DNA of 64,000 bases from Bacteroidales bacterium (GCA_016709865.1 JADJLX010000002.1:744001-808000), one strand, 5' to 3'; positions 8,593-18,130 are shown, numbered from the stretch's first letter. Notes: generated by a model from the sequence alone, not told the origin. Translations and numbers: made by a program.

Positions 8593-9225
8593 TTATACAC
8601 CCCAAACCGAAGGATCAACCCTCCACTTTTTAAGCGTTTCAACCTCCGCTTCACCAATATATCCTGTTTTTACTGCTGTTTCAATTAGTGCAGTATAATT
8701 GCTTAAGGTATCAAGTTTGCAATGCTCAGAAGCAAAGCCGTCGGAGGCTTTTTTAAATTCATAAGTAAAAATAGCAACCATTCCAAGTACTTCACAACCA
8801 GCTTCCTGCAAGGCCTTAACAGCGATGAGACTGCTTCCCCCGGTTGAGATCAGATCCTCGATAACAACGACTTTCTGGCCTTTTTCATAATACCCCTCAA
8901 TCTGGTTCCCAAGGCCATGTTCCTTAGCGCCTGAACGCACATAGATAAACGGCAATCCAAGTTTATCGGCAGCAAGTGCTCCATGGGCAATAGCTCCGGT
9001 AGCTACTCCTGCAATCATTTCAGCACCGGGATAGAGTTCGCTGATCATGTCTGCGAATGAATCGCGGATAAAAGACCTAACTTCGGGAAATGATAATGTT
9101 TTGCGGTTATCGCAATAAATAGGTGATTTCCATCCTGAAGCCCATGTAAATGGATTTGACGGTTGCAATTTAATTGCTTTAATTTGTAAAAGATATTCAG
9201 CAGTTTTTTTTGCACAATTCTCCAT
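8593..9225 (-). CDS. pyrE: Orotate phosphoribosyltransferase
   Basis: The 210-residue enzyme joins orotate to PRPP to make OMP in de novo pyrimidine synthesis. KLQPSNPFTWASGWKSPIYC is the substrate-binding N-terminal motif, and VVVIEDLISTGGSSL is the PRPP-binding loop. I chose the ATG at 9225 (MENCAKK) rather than the one at 9246 because family members begin close to this point. The start codon abuts the Nudix start: the two ATGs share the palindrome CATATG. The promoter must therefore lie inside the divergent gene. The SRPBCC gene follows in the same unit. Confidence 0.95.
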   Translation of the reverse strand: MENCAKKTAEYLLQIKAIKLQPSNPFTWASGWKSPIYCDNRKTLSFPEVRSFIRDSFADMISELYPGAEMIAGVATGAIAHGALAADKLGLPFIYVRSGAKEHGLGNQIEGYYEKGQKVVVIEDLISTGGSSLIAVKALQEAGCEVLGMVAIFTYEFKKASDGFASEHCKLDTLSNYTALIETAVKTGYIGEAEVETLKKWRVDPSVWGV

Positions 9226-9840
9226 ATGAATATGTATAAAGTTCATTTCGAAAACAGATTCATAACAATAAGCCCTGAACCTGACCGGTTACAAAAGTAC
9301 GGCTTATTCCATAAATTCAATGACACAAGCGAACTTTATAAATTAATATCTGATTTTCAGACAGATAAGAACATTCATGCAATAAATATCTATGGACCCG
9401 ATATTAAGTTCATCTGGAAGCTCTTCAGGATATATTTCACTGAAGTCGGAGCTGCAGGCGGACTTGTGAAACACACATCCGGCAGATACCTGTTTATCGA
9501 GAAGAAAGGGAAGCTCGATCTGCCAAAAGGGCATCTGGAGCCTGGGGAAGAACCTGAAACGTGTGCAATCAGGGAAGTAAGTGAGGAGTGCGGGATTTCA
9601 GGACACACAATTGTAAAACCCATCACTCCAAGTTACCATACCTATAGCTGGGAAGGGATTTCATACCTGAAAAAGACAAGCTGGTTTCTGATGCAATACG
9701 ATGGCGAAATGATTACCGAACCTCAGGTTGAAGAAGGAATTACAAAAGTTGAATGGCTACTGCCTGATGAGCTTAATTCACTTAAGACAAATGCCTGGTT
9801 GTCGCTGATGGACCTTATAAACGATTCTATTCTGAGATAA
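9226..9840 (+). CDS. Nudix hydrolase
   Basis: This 204-residue protein has a Nudix fold in its C-terminal two thirds. The Nudix box is complete: GHLEPGEEPETCAIREVSEE then CGI (G-x5-E-x7-R-E-x2-E-E), near residues 101-123. These residues bind Mg2+ and hydrolyse a nucleoside diphosphate linked to X. The first ~75 residues form a separate N-terminal segment without a recognised motif. The substrate is unknown; ADP-ribose, diadenosine polyphosphates or a sugar nucleotide are possible. It is divergent from pyrE with no space between the starts, and its stop is 4 bases from the convergent coaD stop. Confidence 0.9.
   Translation: MNMYKVHFENRFITISPEPDRLQKYGLFHKFNDTSELYKLISDFQTDKNIHAINIYGPDIKFIWKLFRIYFTEVGAAGGLVKHTSGRYLFIEKKGKLDLPKGHLEPGEEPETCAIREVSEECGISGHTIVKPITPSYHTYSWEGISYLKKTSWFLMQYDGEMITEPQVEEGITKVEWLLPDELNSLKTNAWLSLMDLINDSILR
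9292..9321 (-). promoter_or_regulatory. Candidate pyrE promoter inside the Nudix coding sequence
   Basis: The minus strand reads ATTG, 18 bases, TACTTTTG, close to the TTTG-N19-TAnnTTTG consensus. Transcription would start near 9286, giving a leader of about 60 bases antisense to the Nudix 5' end. No promoter can lie between the two genes because there is no space. Confidence 0.45.
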
Positions 9841-9844
9841 ATTA

Positions 9845-10327
9845 CTATTCTTCGCTTCCTTTATAATCCTTAAGTTTAATAGCAGCCGGAACGAACCTGG
9901 AAGCATCTCCCCCGCTTCTGATAATATCACGTACAATAGTTGAATTGATAAAAGAGTGTTCAGGTACTGTAAGAAGGAATACAGATTCAATTCCCGGAGC
10001 GATTGCTTTATTTACCTGACCGATGGCTCTTTCGAACTCGAAATCTGCAGCCGTTCTTAATCCTCTCAGGACGAATCCGGCACCTTTTGTCCTGCAATAA
10101 TCTACTGTAAGTCCTTCATAGTGATCAACTTTAATCCTGGGCTCATTATGAAACACTTTGGCAATCATCTCTTTTCTTACCTCAAGAGTGTAGAAACTTT
10201 TTTTCAAAGCGTTTGCCCCTACAGCAATAATTATTTCATCAAACAGGCTCAGAGCTCTTCTCACTATTGCTTCGTGACCAATTGTGAACGGATCGAATGA
10301 TCCGGGAAAAACAGCTATCTTTTTCAT
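9845..10327 (-). CDS. coaD: Pantetheine-phosphate adenylyltransferase
   Basis: The 160-residue nucleotidyltransferase forms dephospho-CoA from 4'-phosphopantetheine and ATP. The N-terminal VFPGSFDPFTIGH carries the T-x-G-H ATP motif. GFVLRGLRTAADFEFE and the C-terminal SFINSTIVRDIIRSGGD are typical of CoaD. Its ATG overlaps the lon stop codon (ATGA), so the two are probably translationally coupled in a lon-coaD operon. The length is standard. Confidence 0.96.
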   Translation of the reverse strand: MKKIAVFPGSFDPFTIGHEAIVRRALSLFDEIIIAVGANALKKSFYTLEVRKEMIAKVFHNEPRIKVDHYEGLTVDYCRTKGAGFVLRGLRTAADFEFERAIGQVNKAIAPGIESVFLLTVPEHSFINSTIVRDIIRSGGDASRFVPAAIKLKDYKGSEE

Positions 10328-12786
10328 TCAAATGATATTTTTTTGGGATTCTTAACTTTCTGGTTAAGCAGGGCGAGTTCCAGAACTCCCATAATTGTTT
10401 CAACGTAATGAAATTTCAATCCTCTGATATATACTTCTTTAATATTTTCAACATCTTTTCTGTTCTCTTCAGAAACAATAATTTCCTTAATACTTGCCCG
10501 TTTTGCGGCCAGGATTTTTTCCTTGATACCTCCAACTGGCAGGACTTTTCCCCTCAGGGTAATCTCGCCGGTCATTGCAAGATATTTCTTGACTTTCCTC
10601 TGAGTAAAGGCTGATGCGATTGATGTCGCCATTGTAATACCAGCCGACGGTCCGTCTTTCGGTATAGCGCCTTCGGGAACATGAATATGAATATTCCACT
10701 TCTCCGAGAAATTATCAGGAAGATCAAGCAGTTCAGCGTTTGACTTCAGATACTCAAGGGCAATAATGGCAGACTCTTTCATAACCTCCCCAAGATTTCC
10801 CGTAAGAGTGAGCTTGCCTGTCCCTCTGCTCAGACTGGTCTCAACAAAGAGGATCTCCCCTCCTGCTGCAGTCCATGCCAGACCAGTCACAACACCAGCC
10901 TGATCGTTGCCCGCATAGAGATCTCTGGTATATTTCGGGGGTCCGAGCACTTCGTTCAGAGACTCCTGTGTGAGAGCATGGCTGTATTCTGTTTCGGATG
11001 CTATGTTTTTGGCTGTGACCCTTACAATTTTTGCAAGTCTTTTATCGAGTTCCCTCACACCTGACTCCCTGGTATATTTTTCTATAACAGATTCCATCAC
11101 TTTCTTGTCGATCGTAACCTGATCAGCTTTTACACCGTGATTCTCGAGTTGTTTAGGAAAAAGATGCCGTTTTGCTATTTCAAGCTTCTCCTCAACCAGG
11201 TATCCTGTTATCTCGATCATCTCCATCCTGTCTTTGAGGGCAGGACTAATAGTTGCTAGGTTATTTGCAGTTGCTATGAACAGAACTTTCGACAGATCGT
11301 ATTCCATTTCAAGAAAATTGTCGAAAAATGTACTGTTTTGCTCAGGATCAAGCACTTCGAGAAGAGCTGATGACGGATCGCCCCTGAAATCCTGTCCTAC
11401 CTTATCAATTTCATCCAGGATAAAAACAGGGTTTGAAGAACCTGCTCTTTTAATGTTTTGAATAATTCGTCCGGGCATTGCCCCGATATATGTTTTTCTG
11501 TGCCCCCTGATCTCAGCCTCATCGTGCAGACCGCCTAATGACATTCTGACATACTTTCTGTCGAGGGCTTTGGCTACAGATCTGCCGAGTGATGTTTTTC
11601 CAACTCCCGGAGGTCCATAAAGACACAATATCGGTGATTTTAGATCGCCTTTAAGTTTTAATACTGCCAAATGTTCAAGGATCCTCTCTTTCACCTCATC
11701 GAGTCCAAAATGGTCTTCATCGAGAACCTTTCGTGCATTTTTGAGATCGAGGTTATCCTGGGAATATAAGTTCCAGGGAAGATCGAGAAGAGTCTGAATA
11801 TAGTTTACCTGCACAGAGTATTCAGCAGCTGCAGGATTCAGACGATGAAGCTTATCGAGTTCTTTATCGAATACCTTTCTGACATCCTCATTCCAGCTTT
11901 TGCCTTCAGCTTTCTTCCTGTATTCCTCTATCTCTTTTTCAACCGGGTTACCTCCAAGCTCATTCTGAATAGTCTTCATCTGCTGATGCAGAAGGAACTC
12001 CCGCTGCTGCTGGTCGAGATCGCTCTTTACCTTTGACTGCAGCTCATTTTTAAGTTCAAGCACCTGTATCTCCTGAACAAGAAATTCGAGAAGCATGAAA
12101 CCCCTGTCGCGCAAACTGGTCATTTCGAGCAGCTTCTGCTTATCCTGAACTTTAATATCTGTATTTGAGCAGATGAAGTTAATAAGGTAAGTGTTGTTCT
12201 CGATGTTCTTTATAGCAAAGGAAGCTTCAGGACTAATATTGGGATTAATCTTTATAATCTTAAGTGACAGATCTTTAAGCGAACCGACGATTGCATCAAA
12301 ATCCTTACTGATAATGTCAGGTTTTACTTCGGGGATAGTTTTTACCCTGGCAATAAAATAGGGATCATCAGAGACAAGCTCGTGCAAAACCATCCTTTTT
12401 CTGCCCTGAATTATGGCAGTTGTTGATCCGTCGGGCATCTCCAGAAGCTTGACTATCTGTCCGATAGTTCCCACTGTGTGAAGGTCCTTGAATTCCGGAT
12501 TTTCGGTATCCGGATCTTTCTGAGCAACGGTACCAACAATTTTATCGTTACGATAGGCATCCTTTATAAGCTGGATGGAGCGGGGCCGGCCAATGGAAAT
12601 AGGAAGAACCACTCCGGGAAACAATACAGTATTCCTGAGAGAGAGTATCGGAATTGTTTCCGGAACCTCAACATCCTCCAGTTCACCATCATCGCCATCG
12701 GCAATAATAGGAATTATATCTCCTTCACCATCAAGTATATCCGGCAACAATATTTCACCAACTGACTTCCTGAATTTTCTTTCCAT
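10324..12786 (-). CDS. lon: Endopeptidase La (Lon protease)
   Basis: This 820-residue soluble AAA+ serine protease degrades damaged and short-lived regulatory proteins. An acidic extension (residues 1-40) precedes the LonN substrate domain (to about 245) and a coiled-coil linker. The AAA module has Walker [15 protein letters not shown] and Walker [11 protein letters not shown]. The C-terminal Ser-Lys protease domain has the catalytic Ser in [13 protein letters not shown] and the Lys in [14 protein letters not shown]. It is the upstream gene of the pair with coaD. The upstream spacer 12787-12900 holds a palindromic repeat, and no clear promoter was found. Confidence 0.97.
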   Translation of the reverse strand: MERKFRKSVGEILLPDILDGEGDIIPIIADGDDGELEDVEVPETIPILSLRNTVLFPGVVLPISIGRPRSIQLIKDAYRNDKIVGTVAQKDPDTENPEFKDLHTVGTIGQIVKLLEMPDGSTTAIIQGRKRMVLHELVSDDPYFIARVKTIPEVKPDIISKDFDAIVGSLKDLSLKIIKINPNISPEASFAIKNIENNTYLINFICSNTDIKVQDKQKLLEMTSLRDRGFMLLEFLVQEIQVLELKNELQSKVKSDLDQQQREFLLHQQMKTIQNELGGNPVEKEIEEYRKKAEGKSWNEDVRKVFDKELDKLHRLNPAAAEYSVQVNYIQTLLDLPWNLYSQDNLDLKNARKVLDEDHFGLDEVKERILEHLAVLKLKGDLKSPILCLYGPPGVGKTSLGRSVAKALDRKYVRMSLGGLHDEAEIRGHRKTYIGAMPGRIIQNIKRAGSSNPVFILDEIDKVGQDFRGDPSSALLEVLDPEQNSTFFDNFLEMEYDLSKVLFIATANNLATISPALKDRMEMIEITGYLVEEKLEIAKRHLFPKQLENHGVKADQVTIDKKVMESVIEKYTRESGVRELDKRLAKIVRVTAKNIASETEYSHALTQESLNEVLGPPKYTRDLYAGNDQAGVVTGLAWTAAGGEILFVETSLSRGTGKLTLTGNLGEVMKESAIIALEYLKSNAELLDLPDNFSEKWNIHIHVPEGAIPKDGPSAGITMATSIASAFTQRKVKKYLAMTGEITLRGKVLPVGGIKEKILAAKRASIKEIIVSEENRKDVENIKEVYIRGLKFHYVETIMGVLELALLNQKVKNPKKISFE

Positions 12787-12846
12787 GTATCCCTAGACTC
12801 CTTACCTTACTATAAATTAAGTTAAACGTTTTCTTTTCAACTGTGC

Positions 12847-12896
12847 CCCGTTCTACCTCACCCTAAATCCCTCTCCCGGGGGAGAGGGACTTAAGT
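12847..12896. repeat. Palindromic intergenic repeat (CCCTCTCCC/GGGAGAGGG type)
   Basis: TCCCTCTCCC (12868-12877) and GGGAGAGGGA (12880-12889) form a 10-bp stem with a two-base loop. It is flanked by CTCACCCTAAA and a CTTAAG end. This motif type is a familiar dispersed repeat in many bacterial genomes. It lies upstream of lon and has no T tract. Confidence 0.6.
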
Positions 12897-12983
12897 TCCT
12901 GCAATTATGTCAAAATTACATATAATTTTTACAACTGTCCTGAATAAGGGCATTGCAATGATTGTGCCACAGAAAATTTATGC

Positions 12984-13012
12984 AAAAAAAAAGGACATGC
13001 TGTGGCATGTCC
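12984..13012 (-). terminator. Rho-independent terminator of rpmE2
   Basis: Read on the minus strand, GGACATGC-CACA-GCATGTCC is a perfect 8-bp stem followed directly by nine T residues. It lies about 20 bases after the L31 stop codon. Confidence 0.92.
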
Positions 13013-13032
13013 CCGGAAATATCTTCTGATAA

Positions 13033-13296
13033 TTATTTCTTTTTACCCAGACTGTCTTTGTAACGGGTGTTGAATTTATCAACCCTACCAGCTGTATCCA
13101 CAAGTTTCATTTTACCTGTATAGAATGGGTGGGAGGTATTTGAAATTTCAAGTTTAAGGAGAGGATACTCGTTTCCATCTTCCCATTTAATGTTCTCTTT
13201 AGAAGGTGCAGTTGACTTAGTCAGGAATGAGATTCCGTTCGACATATCCTGAAATACTACAAACCTGTAATTGCTTGGATGAATACCAGTTTTCAT
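13033..13296 (-). CDS. rpmE2: Type B 50S ribosomal protein L31
   Basis: The 87-residue protein begins [20 protein letters not shown] and has the type B extension ([26 protein letters not shown]). It lacks the CxxC zinc motifs of the zinc-binding form. L31 bridges the large and small subunits at the central protuberance. The C-terminal [16 protein letters not shown] is conserved. It is monocistronic, with a well-formed promoter and terminator of its own. Confidence 0.97.
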   Translation of the reverse strand: MKTGIHPSNYRFVVFQDMSNGISFLTKSTAPSKENIKWEDGNEYPLLKLEISNTSHPFYTGKMKLVDTAGRVDKFNTRYKDSLGKKK

Positions 13297-13354
13297 TGTT
13301 CTATATTTTTTTGTCCTTTAAAACCCGTGTAAAATTCCCTCGTATTAGGGCTTG

Positions 13355-13385
13355 CAAAATTAATTAACATTATTCAAAATACAAA
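13355..13385 (-). promoter_or_regulatory. Promoter of rpmE2 (TTTG - 19 bases - TAATTTTG)
   Basis: The minus strand has TTTG at 13385-13382, exactly 19 bases, then TAATTTTG at 13362-13355, matching both halves of the Bacteroidota sigma-70 consensus with correct spacing. The leader to the ATG is about 55 bases. Confidence 0.75.
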
Positions 13386-13398
13386 AATAAATATGAAA

Positions 13399-14625
13399 TT
13401 ATTGCTTATTATGTTGAATATCCAAATTAAGTCCCTGATTTTCAGACATCTCCTCCTTATATCTTTTAAAAGGAAGGTCTTTATTAATGAAATATCTGTA
13501 CGTAATATGTGTTTTAGCCTTTTTTGCTCCCAGTGCTTCGTAGATTGCTATCATTTTGGGATTATAATCTCCAACCCATGACAGCTCCAGCTCTTTGAAC
13601 CATGGTTTCTTCTTAAATTCACCGTAGAGCTGCAAAAAAATTGCTGATTCAACGCCGCTGTTCTGGTATGAAGGATGCACACCTCCTACTATTGCCCTCA
13701 TACGTGTCATCTTATGAGCAGCCCTGAAATAGAGGAATCTCAGCATATTAAACGGATTGATGCTGCCATTGAAATGTTTCAGAATCTGATTCAGATCGGG
13801 AAACAGGATAAAAAATGCAATAGGTCTGTCATTAAAGTATGCAAACCATATGAGATCCTCATCAACAACATATTTTGCCTTTTTCAGCGATTCCTCAAGA
13901 AAAGCCGGATCAAGAGGTGTAAAATCTTCCTTAAAGACCGACCATGTGGAATTGTATATTTCAACTATATCATTTACATACTTATCCTTGTTTCTGAATT
14001 CAAAATGACGAAAGGAATAGCCCGGGCGTTTTGAAAGCCATTCGGCAATTTTCATTATCCTCTCAGGAAACATCACTATTTCCTTATCTGCATTTCTTAT
14101 TTCCCTGTGATATGAGTACTGTTCAAAATAGTTTTTGAATCCATACTCCTCAAAAAAAGCACGATAATACTTTTTGTGGTAGGGCATTCCAAAACCCTGC
14201 TGCACGAATCCATCAACAAGAAGTCCCCAGTTATTATCGTTCTCACCAAAGTTAACAGGACCATCCATTGCCGCCATTCCGCGTTTTGACAGCCAACCGC
14301 GGGCAGTATCAAAAAGTAAAAAAGCGGCATCACGGTTTTCGATCACTTCAAAGTATCCGAGACCACCTGTAGGCTGACTGTTTGCAGCTGATCTGACCCT
14401 GTCGATGAAAGCCGCCACCCTGCCGATAACATGTCCATTATCATCTCTTAGTATCCATCTGACAGCCTCACCATGTTTAAATGTAAAGTTCGTTGCCGGA
14501 TCAAAGACAGATTCAAGTGCAGAATCGAGCTGGCAAACCCAGAAAGGATCTTTCTTATATAACCTTTTGGGGAAATCAATAAATTCTCTTCTGTCGTGTT
14601 TTGACAAGACCTCAACTATCTGCAT
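13399..14625 (-). CDS. GNAT-like acetyltransferase-fold protein of unknown substrate
   Basis: This 408-residue soluble protein (start taken at MQIVEVLSKHDRREF; an in-frame ATG also lies at 14661) belongs to a large uncharacterised Bacteroidota family related to GNAT N-acyltransferases. The N-terminal part contains FPKRLYKKDPFWV and DPATNFTFKHGEAVRWILRD. The GRVAAFIDR strand and the C-terminal AIVGGVHPSYQNSGVESAIF resemble GNAT acyl-CoA-binding elements. No catalytic residue can be assigned. It lies downstream of the flippase gene, separated by a heptamer repeat array, and may share its transcript. Confidence 0.6.
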   Translation of the reverse strand: MQIVEVLSKHDRREFIDFPKRLYKKDPFWVCQLDSALESVFDPATNFTFKHGEAVRWILRDDNGHVIGRVAAFIDRVRSAANSQPTGGLGYFEVIENRDAAFLLFDTARGWLSKRGMAAMDGPVNFGENDNNWGLLVDGFVQQGFGMPYHKKYYRAFFEEYGFKNYFEQYSYHREIRNADKEIVMFPERIMKIAEWLSKRPGYSFRHFEFRNKDKYVNDIVEIYNSTWSVFKEDFTPLDPAFLEESLKKAKYVVDEDLIWFAYFNDRPIAFFILFPDLNQILKHFNGSINPFNMLRFLYFRAAHKMTRMRAIVGGVHPSYQNSGVESAIFLQLYGEFKKKPWFKELELSWVGDYNPKMIAIYEALGAKKAKTHITYRYFINKDLPFKRYKEEMSENQGLNLDIQHNKQ

Positions 14626-14680
14626 AGCGATTATCGCTTTAATCTGAATAATCCGGTGCAAATATAGCAGAAATTTGAAA

Positions 14681-14751
14681 AAGACGGAAGACAGAAGACG
14701 GAAGACGGAAGACCGAAGACCGAAGACGGAAGAGAGGAGACGGAAGACCGG
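14681..14751. repeat. Degenerate heptamer array (AAGACGG)n
   Basis: About ten copies of AAGACGG/AAGACCG/AAGACAG run head to tail between the flippase stop (14758) and the acetyltransferase-like gene. The same heptamer, mainly in the opposite orientation, occurs at 30831-30935. There are no unique spacers, so it is not a CRISPR. Confidence 0.8.
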
Positions 14752-14757
14752 AGTTGG

Positions 14758-16107
14758 CTACCTTATGTCGATTATCCTGTGGTCGATAAGGACAAATACG
14801 ATAGAGATCAGAGCACAATAAATCGCATAAAGTCTGAGTGGAATATATTCTGAAGGCCTGATTTTCATTTTATACCACAGATATCCTACCAGAAAAGCTT
14901 TACCTATTATATACACAATTAGTGTTGACAGGGCTACCCCCACAATATTATAACCCCATTTGATCATGAGAAGACTGAGAGGTATATTTATTGCAAGCTC
15001 AAGAATTGCAGCTATAAGGGTAATGTGTGTTTTCTTCCTGCCGACAATAATAGTCTGCGGAAATACCAGTCTTGGTATAATCAGCAGGGAATAGATAAGA
15101 AAGATATCGGCGCTCTTATGAAATTCAGAGTTGAACATACGCGGGTAGAGCCATCTCGAAAAGATCATCATCATGATGGCTGCAGGAAAGAGTATATGCA
15201 TCAGGCGCTTCGATTTGGCGCGTATTTTGGCAAGCGACTCTTTCATTCTCTCACGAGTCGAGAACTCCGGAAGCATAGCATTACTCAGTCCGTTTGCAAG
15301 CATGAGCACCAGAGGAAACTCTTTGGCACCGTAGCGGAACCATGCAAACATTGCGGGGTCGCGGTACACGGCTGAGACAATTACTCCATCGGTATACTGG
15401 GCCGATCCGCTGATCAGAGTTGTAAGAATCAGAGGGGTGGCAAGATAGAGATGCTCCTTCATAAATTCAACAGAAATTCTCATTTCAGTATACCTTCTGA
15501 GAAGGATGATCAGCCAGATCCATCTTGCTACAGTGATTAACAGCAGTCCATAAATCGACCATATTATATCCTGTTCGAGTATTAAAGGGATTATTATGAA
15601 TAACAGCTGGGCTGTAAATGTGTATAGGCCGTACTGGAATATGCGGTAAGCCCTGTTATTAAGGAGGTAGATATATTCAATTATCTGGACAGGGCTGTTA
15701 AGCAGAATATAGAGCAGCAGAAGGTTAATATACGGAACGTTACCCGATATATGGAAAACCGAAAAATTATTCTTCAGTGAGTGCCCCAGGATAAAAAACA
15801 GGAGGCTGAAAAAACACAACAACAGAAAAGCATTGAAAATCTCAGGTGATTTATCAGTGCCATTATCGCCAATTTTCCTGTAAGTTTTATTCCTGTGGTA
15901 GAGCGGAAGAAGTGACTGGATGATTCCTGTAACCCAGAAAAAGGTCATCAGTCCTGCAATGAACATGAACATTTCCCACTTACCTATATCAGCCCGTGTA
16001 AGATGGCTTTTTGTAAAGACTATACTAATAATGAGGAAGATAACCGGCTTCATCAACTGATAGAGTTGCAGCCCCGAAATGTTATCTATAAATTTTAATC
16101 TTTTCAA
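14758..16107 (-). CDS. Lipid-linked oligosaccharide flippase (Wzx/MOP superfamily)
   Basis: This is a 449-residue inner-membrane protein with about twelve hydrophobic segments and very few charged stretches, the pattern of the polysaccharide biosynthesis/Wzx branch of the MOP superfamily. These proteins flip undecaprenyl-linked sugar units for O-antigen, capsule or exopolysaccharide. PLILTTLISGSAQYTDGVIVS and ARSKRLMHILFPAAIMMMIF are typical central segments. No glycosyltransferase or wzy gene lies beside it, so the polymer is unknown. It is transcribed away from the tRNA-His gene. Confidence 0.82.
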   Translation of the reverse strand: MKRLKFIDNISGLQLYQLMKPVIFLIISIVFTKSHLTRADIGKWEMFMFIAGLMTFFWVTGIIQSLLPLYHRNKTYRKIGDNGTDKSPEIFNAFLLLCFFSLLFFILGHSLKNNFSVFHISGNVPYINLLLLYILLNSPVQIIEYIYLLNNRAYRIFQYGLYTFTAQLLFIIIPLILEQDIIWSIYGLLLITVARWIWLIILLRRYTEMRISVEFMKEHLYLATPLILTTLISGSAQYTDGVIVSAVYRDPAMFAWFRYGAKEFPLVLMLANGLSNAMLPEFSTRERMKESLAKIRAKSKRLMHILFPAAIMMMIFSRWLYPRMFNSEFHKSADIFLIYSLLIIPRLVFPQTIIVGRKKTHITLIAAILELAINIPLSLLMIKWGYNIVGVALSTLIVYIIGKAFLVGYLWYKMKIRPSEYIPLRLYAIYCALISIVFVLIDHRIIDIR

Positions 16108-16194
16108 AACCTGATTACTGAATATTTGAATCTCCCTCTAAACAGTATATTTCAAAATAAATTGTCCGACGAAGTTCATTTTTTTCGAACCCCG

Positions 16195-16202
16195 CAAAGA
16201 TA
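16195..16202 (-). promoter_or_regulatory. Candidate -7 element (TATCTTTG) for the flippase gene
   Basis: TATCTTTGCG on the minus strand is a classic Bacteroidota -7 box about 90 bases before the flippase ATG. The -33 region (TTTTC) is weak. Confidence 0.5.
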
Positions 16203-16238
16203 GTAATTGAGTATAGTATGAGAAAATAAAATATAAAT

Positions 16239-16269
16239 TTTGTGAAATAGAAATTTTGAACTTATTTTG
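16239..16269 (+). promoter_or_regulatory. Promoter of the tRNA-His gene
   Basis: TTTG (16239-16242), 20 bases, then TATTTTG (16263-16269), one base shorter than TAnnTTTG, sit 13 bases before the mature tRNA 5' end. Confidence 0.5.
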
Positions 16270-16282
16270 CACTCCTGAAACG

Positions 16283-16356
16283 GTGGATGTAGTTCAGTCG
16301 GTTAGAACGTCGGATTGTGGTTCCGAAGGTCGTGGGTTCGAGCCCCATCTTCCACC
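16283..16356 (+). tRNA. tRNA-His (GTG)
   Basis: The cloverleaf folds as follows: acceptor GTGGATG with CTTCCAC (one U-U mismatch), D stem GTTC/GAAC, anticodon stem TCGGA/TCCGA with loop TTGTGGT (anticodon GTG), T stem GTGGG/CCCAT with loop TTCGAGC. A G at 16282 serves as the G-1 that HisRS requires, opposite C73. CCA is encoded at 16357-16359. A hairpin terminator follows. Confidence 0.96.
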
Positions 16357-16364
16357 CCAAAAAT

Positions 16365-16403
16365 AAATCCCGGGTATCTTAAAAAAGATTCCGGGATTTT
16401 TTG
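16365..16403 (+). terminator. Terminator of tRNA-His
   Basis: AAATCCCGG pairs with CCGGGATTT, and an inner ATCTT/AAGAT stem extends the hairpin. A T run ending TTTTTTG follows. Confidence 0.85.
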
Positions 16404-16520
16404 TCTGTTTAATCCCCGTGATAGTTAATGTCTCTCAGAATCCCTCTGATTATTTTCCATTAAACTTTTCAAGGTTTAAAATGTTAATCAATCAATATCT
16501 AATTAAACCAGAACAAATCT

Positions 16521-18119
16521 ATGTTGGTACTAAAATCCTCTGTAAAAAATCATTCTGAAGAATTTAAGGCTAACTATAAGTATAACAAATCTTTATATAA
16601 GAATATTCAGGACATTACAGACACAGTTCGTGAAAAAAGAGATGACAAGATAGTAGCACAGCACAAAAAGAGAGGGAAATTGTTGGCTCATGAAAGAATA
16701 AAGCTGCTGATTGATAAAGAGAGTGATTTTCTGGAATTCTCCCCTCTTGCGGCATATCAGAAATACAGCAACCGGTTTCCGGGAGCCGGTATTATAACCG
16801 GATTGGGTATTATACATGGCCGGGAAACTATAATTATTGCCAACGATGCTACAGTTAAAGGAGGAACATATGTTTATGAAACCATTAAAAAACACCTCAG
16901 GGCACAGGAAATTGCTTTGCAGAACAATATTCCGGTTGTATATCTGATTGATTCGGGTGGTATATACTTACCTGAACAGGCGAATGTATATCCGGATAAG
17001 GATCATTTTGGAAAGATATTTTATAATCAGGCGGTTTTATCGGCTGAACGAATACCACAGGTCTCTGTTGTTATGGGCTTCTGTACAGCAGGTGGCGCTT
17101 ATATTCCGGCAATGAGTGATGAAAGCATAATTGTTAAAGATACAGGTTCAATATTTCTTGCCGGACCACCTCTGGTAGAGGCCGCCACCGGCGAAATAGT
17201 GACAATTGAGGAACTGGGCGGGGCATTTGTCCATACATCAATTTCTGGCGTAGCCGATCATTTTGCAGAAAATGAAGAACATGCCCTGTCCTTATGCAGG
17301 GACATTTTTCAACATTTTAATAAAACTCAAAAACAGCATCTCGACAGAATTGATCCCAAGGAACCACAATATCCTGTTAATGAGATTTATGGACTTATCC
17401 CCTTAAGCAGTAAAAAGGCAATAAATATCTATGAAGTTATTGCAAGACTGGTTGACGGCAGCCGATTACAGGAATTTAAAGCAAACTATGGAAAAACAAT
17501 TGTAACCGGCTTCGCAAGGATAGAGGGGTATAATATTGGTATCATCGCCAATAATGGTATACTTTTCTCTGAATCAACTCTGAAGGCAACTCATTTTATT
17601 GAATTGTGCTGCAGCAGAAACATCCCGATAGTATTTCTTCAGAATATTGCCGGTTTCATGGTAGGTAAAGAATATGAACACAAAGGCATCGCAAAGGACG
17701 GTGCAAAAATGATACAAGCAGTTGCGAATGCGAATGTACCAAAATTTACTATCATCATAGGCACATCCTCCGGTGCCGGAAATTATGCAATGGCGGGAAG
17801 GGCATTCAACTCCAACCTGCTATTTATCTGGCCGAATTCGAGAATTACAGTAATGGGCGGGGAACAAGCGTCGCATGTATTAGAAAGTATCAGATTAAAG
17901 AACGGAAATAATAATCTTTCTGCAGACGACAATGAAATTCTGAAACAGAAAATCCTTAAGGATTTTGATACTGAGAGTTCCTCATTATACAGCACATCGA
18001 GAATCTGGGACGATGGAATAATTGATCCTGCTGATACGAGGAAAGTTCTGGCTGCAGCTATATCAATGTCACTGAACAGGCAATTCCCCGAACCAAAGAC
18101 AGGGGTTTACAGAATGTAA
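16521..18119 (+). CDS. Acyl-CoA carboxylase beta subunit, methylcrotonyl-CoA carboxylase type
   Basis: The 532-residue carboxyltransferase subunit transfers CO2 from carboxybiotin to a branched enoyl-CoA. The N-domain has KLLAHERIKLLIDKESDFLE, QVSVVMGFCTAGGAYIPAMS (oxyanion glycines) and IFLAGPPLVEAATGEIV. The C-domain has FLQNIAGFMVGKEYEHKGIA and IGTSSGAGNYAMAGRAF. NVYPDKDHFGKIFYNQA is characteristic of 3-methylcrotonyl-CoA carboxylase beta rather than propionyl-CoA carboxylase. The biotin carboxylase/carrier alpha subunit is not in the window and must be encoded elsewhere. It opens an operon ending in mevalonate-pathway genes. A geranyl-CoA carboxylase (AtuC-like) role is a possible alternative. 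Confidence 0.88.
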   Translation: MLVLKSSVKNHSEEFKANYKYNKSLYKNIQDITDTVREKRDDKIVAQHKKRGKLLAHERIKLLIDKESDFLEFSPLAAYQKYSNRFPGAGIITGLGIIHGRETIIIANDATVKGGTYVYETIKKHLRAQEIALQNNIPVVYLIDSGGIYLPEQANVYPDKDHFGKIFYNQAVLSAERIPQVSVVMGFCTAGGAYIPAMSDESIIVKDTGSIFLAGPPLVEAATGEIVTIEELGGAFVHTSISGVADHFAENEEHALSLCRDIFQHFNKTQKQHLDRIDPKEPQYPVNEIYGLIPLSSKKAINIYEVIARLVDGSRLQEFKANYGKTIVTGFARIEGYNIGIIANNGILFSESTLKATHFIELCCSRNIPIVFLQNIAGFMVGKEYEHKGIAKDGAKMIQAVANANVPKFTIIIGTSSGAGNYAMAGRAFNSNLLFIWPNSRITVMGGEQASHVLESIRLKNGNNNLSADDNEILKQKILKDFDTESSSLYSTSRIWDDGIIDPADTRKVLAAAISMSLNRQFPEPKTGVYRM

Positions 18120-18130
18120 GTTACAAGACT

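Noticed and set aside
12847-12896. Terminator upstream of lon
   Set aside because: The hairpin has no T tract on either side and matches a dispersed palindromic repeat type.
14681-14751. Possible CRISPR array
   Set aside because: The units are 7 bases long, degenerate and without spacers, and no cas gene is present.
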